DNA from: CALGSZ01 sp042408955 | GTDB lineage: Bacteria; Chloroflexota; Chloroflexia; Thermomicrobiales; UBA6265 | Length of the DNA stretch: 64,000 nucleotides | Direction of reading: 5' to 3' | NCBI GenBank assembly: GCA_042408955.1 | Contig: JBHOQQ010000136.1 | Span: forward strand, 1-64,000 | Shown: one piece after another, positions 63,117 through 64,000 of the stretch | Numbering within the stretch: position 1 is the first letter of the stretch | Layout of the letters: every line of letters begins with the position of its first letter | The notes under the pieces: model-generated | Told to the model about the DNA's origin: nothing | The model's input: only the letters and a program-made list of their open reading frames with translations | Databases searched by the model: none | Translations under genes and position numbers: made by a program

Positions 63117-64000
63117 CCTCGATGATCACCGCGTCCCCCTGGCCGCCGCCAGAACAGATGGCGGCCAGCCCAATGCCGCCACCGCGCCGCCGGAGCTCGA
63201 GTGCGAGCGTTAGCACGATGCGCGCGCCGCTCGCACCAATGGGATGGCCTAGCGCGACCGCGCCGCCATTGACATTTACTTTCTCGAGGTCTACCCCGAG
63301 CCGCCGCGCCGAGATCAGCGTGACACTGGCGAACGCTTCGTTGATCTCCACGAGATCAACATCGTTGATGGTCATGCCCGCTTTCTTGAGCGCCTTGTCC
63401 GCCGCCATTTGGGGGGTATATGCAAGATACGCCGGTCCCCAGGCGGCGGCCGCGTGCGCGACCATCCTGGCCAGCGGCGTGAAACCGTGCTCGCGCGCCC
63501 AGTGCTCTGAGGCAACCACCAACGCCGCGGCCCCGTCGTTGACACCTGGCGCGTTACCTGCCGTCACGTCAAGTGCGGGATCGAATGCTGGGGGCAGTTT
63601 GGCGAGCGCTTCCAGGCTCGTATCCCGCCGGGGCGCCTCGTCCCGGTCAATAATGGTCCGATTACCGCGCTTGTCCACGATTTCTACCGGGACAATTTCC
63701 TCTGCGAAAGTTCCCCGGTCCTGCGCGGCAATCGCGCGCTGGTGCGACCGGAGCGCCCAACAATCTTGATCTTCTCTTGGCACGCGCTCTTCGGCCGCGA
63801 CACGCCCGCCATGTACACCCATGTGGCACCCTTCAAGGGCACACATCAGCCCGTCGCTGATCATCATGTCCTCGAAGGTGGCATGACCCATCTTGAGTCC
63901 CTGGCGCGCGCCTCGGACGAGATACGGTGCTTGGGACATACTCTCCATGCCGCCGGCAACGATCAGATTGAAGCCCTCGGCCCGGATGAGCGTGTCCGCG
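63106..64000 (-). CDS. Acetyl-CoA acetyltransferase / 3-ketoacyl-CoA thiolase (cut by right edge)
   Basis: The C-terminal 298 residues of a thiolase. Reading from the right edge, the frame shows IRAEGFNLIVAGGMESMSQAPYLVR and, further, NAPGVNDGAAALVVAS, the substrate loop EINEAFASV, the catalytic GGAVALGHPIGASGARI (His) and AAICSGGGQGDAVI (Cys). The nucleophilic cysteine near residue 90 is outside the window. It cleaves or forms 3-ketoacyl-CoA. It is the most upstream gene of the operon seen here, so the promoter and further genes lie to the right. Confidence 0.95.
   Translation of the reverse strand, partial: ADTLIRAEGFNLIVAGGMESMSQAPYLVRGARQGLKMGHATFEDMMISDGLMCALEGCHMGVHGGRVAAEERVPREDQDCWALRSHQRAIAAQDRGTFAEEIVPVEIVDKRGNRTIIDRDEAPRRDTSLEALAKLPPAFDPALDVTAGNAPGVNDGAAALVVASEHWAREHGFTPLARMVAHAAAAWGPAYLAYTPQMAADKALKKAGMTINDVDLVEINEAFASVTLISARRLGVDLEKVNVNGGAVALGHPIGASGARIVLTLALELRRRGGGIGLAAICSGGGQGDAVIIEVGG

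Overview
The window reads as a stretch of a high-GC, free-living bacterial chromosome. It has clear Shine-Dalgarno sites, sigma70-type promoters (TTGACA-N17-TATAAT-like) and several GTG/TTG starts. The mix of genes (hslVU beside topA and dprA, scpAB, DUF4388, a fakA-like/DegV/recG/rsmD/coaD run, ETF with a FixC-like dehydrogenase, dipeptide/oligopeptide ABC operons) suggests a Chloroflexota member close to Thermomicrobia. That placement is inferred from gene content only; no search was run. I see no rRNA, tRNA, CRISPR array, insertion sequence or prophage.

Region 1 (1-14.7 kb) is a surface-polysaccharide locus. It has seven glycosyltransferase genes. One is fused in frame to an HPr-kinase-like P-loop domain that runs off the left edge, and another is fused to a NodB-type polysaccharide deacetylase. 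There are also a NodS-like methyltransferase, a Wzx-type flippase, and a secreted protein with two similar halves and an internal signal peptide. A promoter-structured RNA-terminator unit lies upstream of the leftmost glycosyltransferases. The NodB-like, NodS-like and flippase genes form one tightly overlapping operon, which suggests assembly and export of a glycan with de-N-acetylated, possibly N-methylated, amino sugars.

Region 2 (14.8-30.5 kb) holds a small beta-flower protein, an oppBCDF-type importer without a binding protein, hslUV (HslV with an acidic tail), topA, dprA, a beta-lactamase-fold lipoprotein, an M50-CBS protease, and an Rrf2/cysteine desulfurase pair.

Region 3 (30.9-41.1 kb) holds scpAB, a secreted PsbP-like protein overlapping a MacB/FtsX-type exporter (two ATPases and one large permease), an HD-domain protein, a second M50 protease, and a second oppDF pair without permeases.

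Region 4 (41.4-49.6 kb) holds a HIT protein with a decayed Nudix-like half, a DUF4388 protein, an MFS permease, a TetR/LLM-oxidoreductase pair, a PfkB kinase and queG.

Region 5 (49.7-58.2 kb) is a conserved housekeeping run: rpmB diverging from a fakA-like gene, two degV (fakB-like) genes, recG, rsmD, coaD and a coiled-coil protein.

Region 6 (58.5-64 kb) is one minus-strand operon for fatty-acid beta-oxidation and electron transfer: thiolase (cut by the right edge), gamma-carbonic-anhydrase-like protein, enoyl-CoA hydratase, EtfB, EtfA and a FixC-like quinone oxidoreductase.
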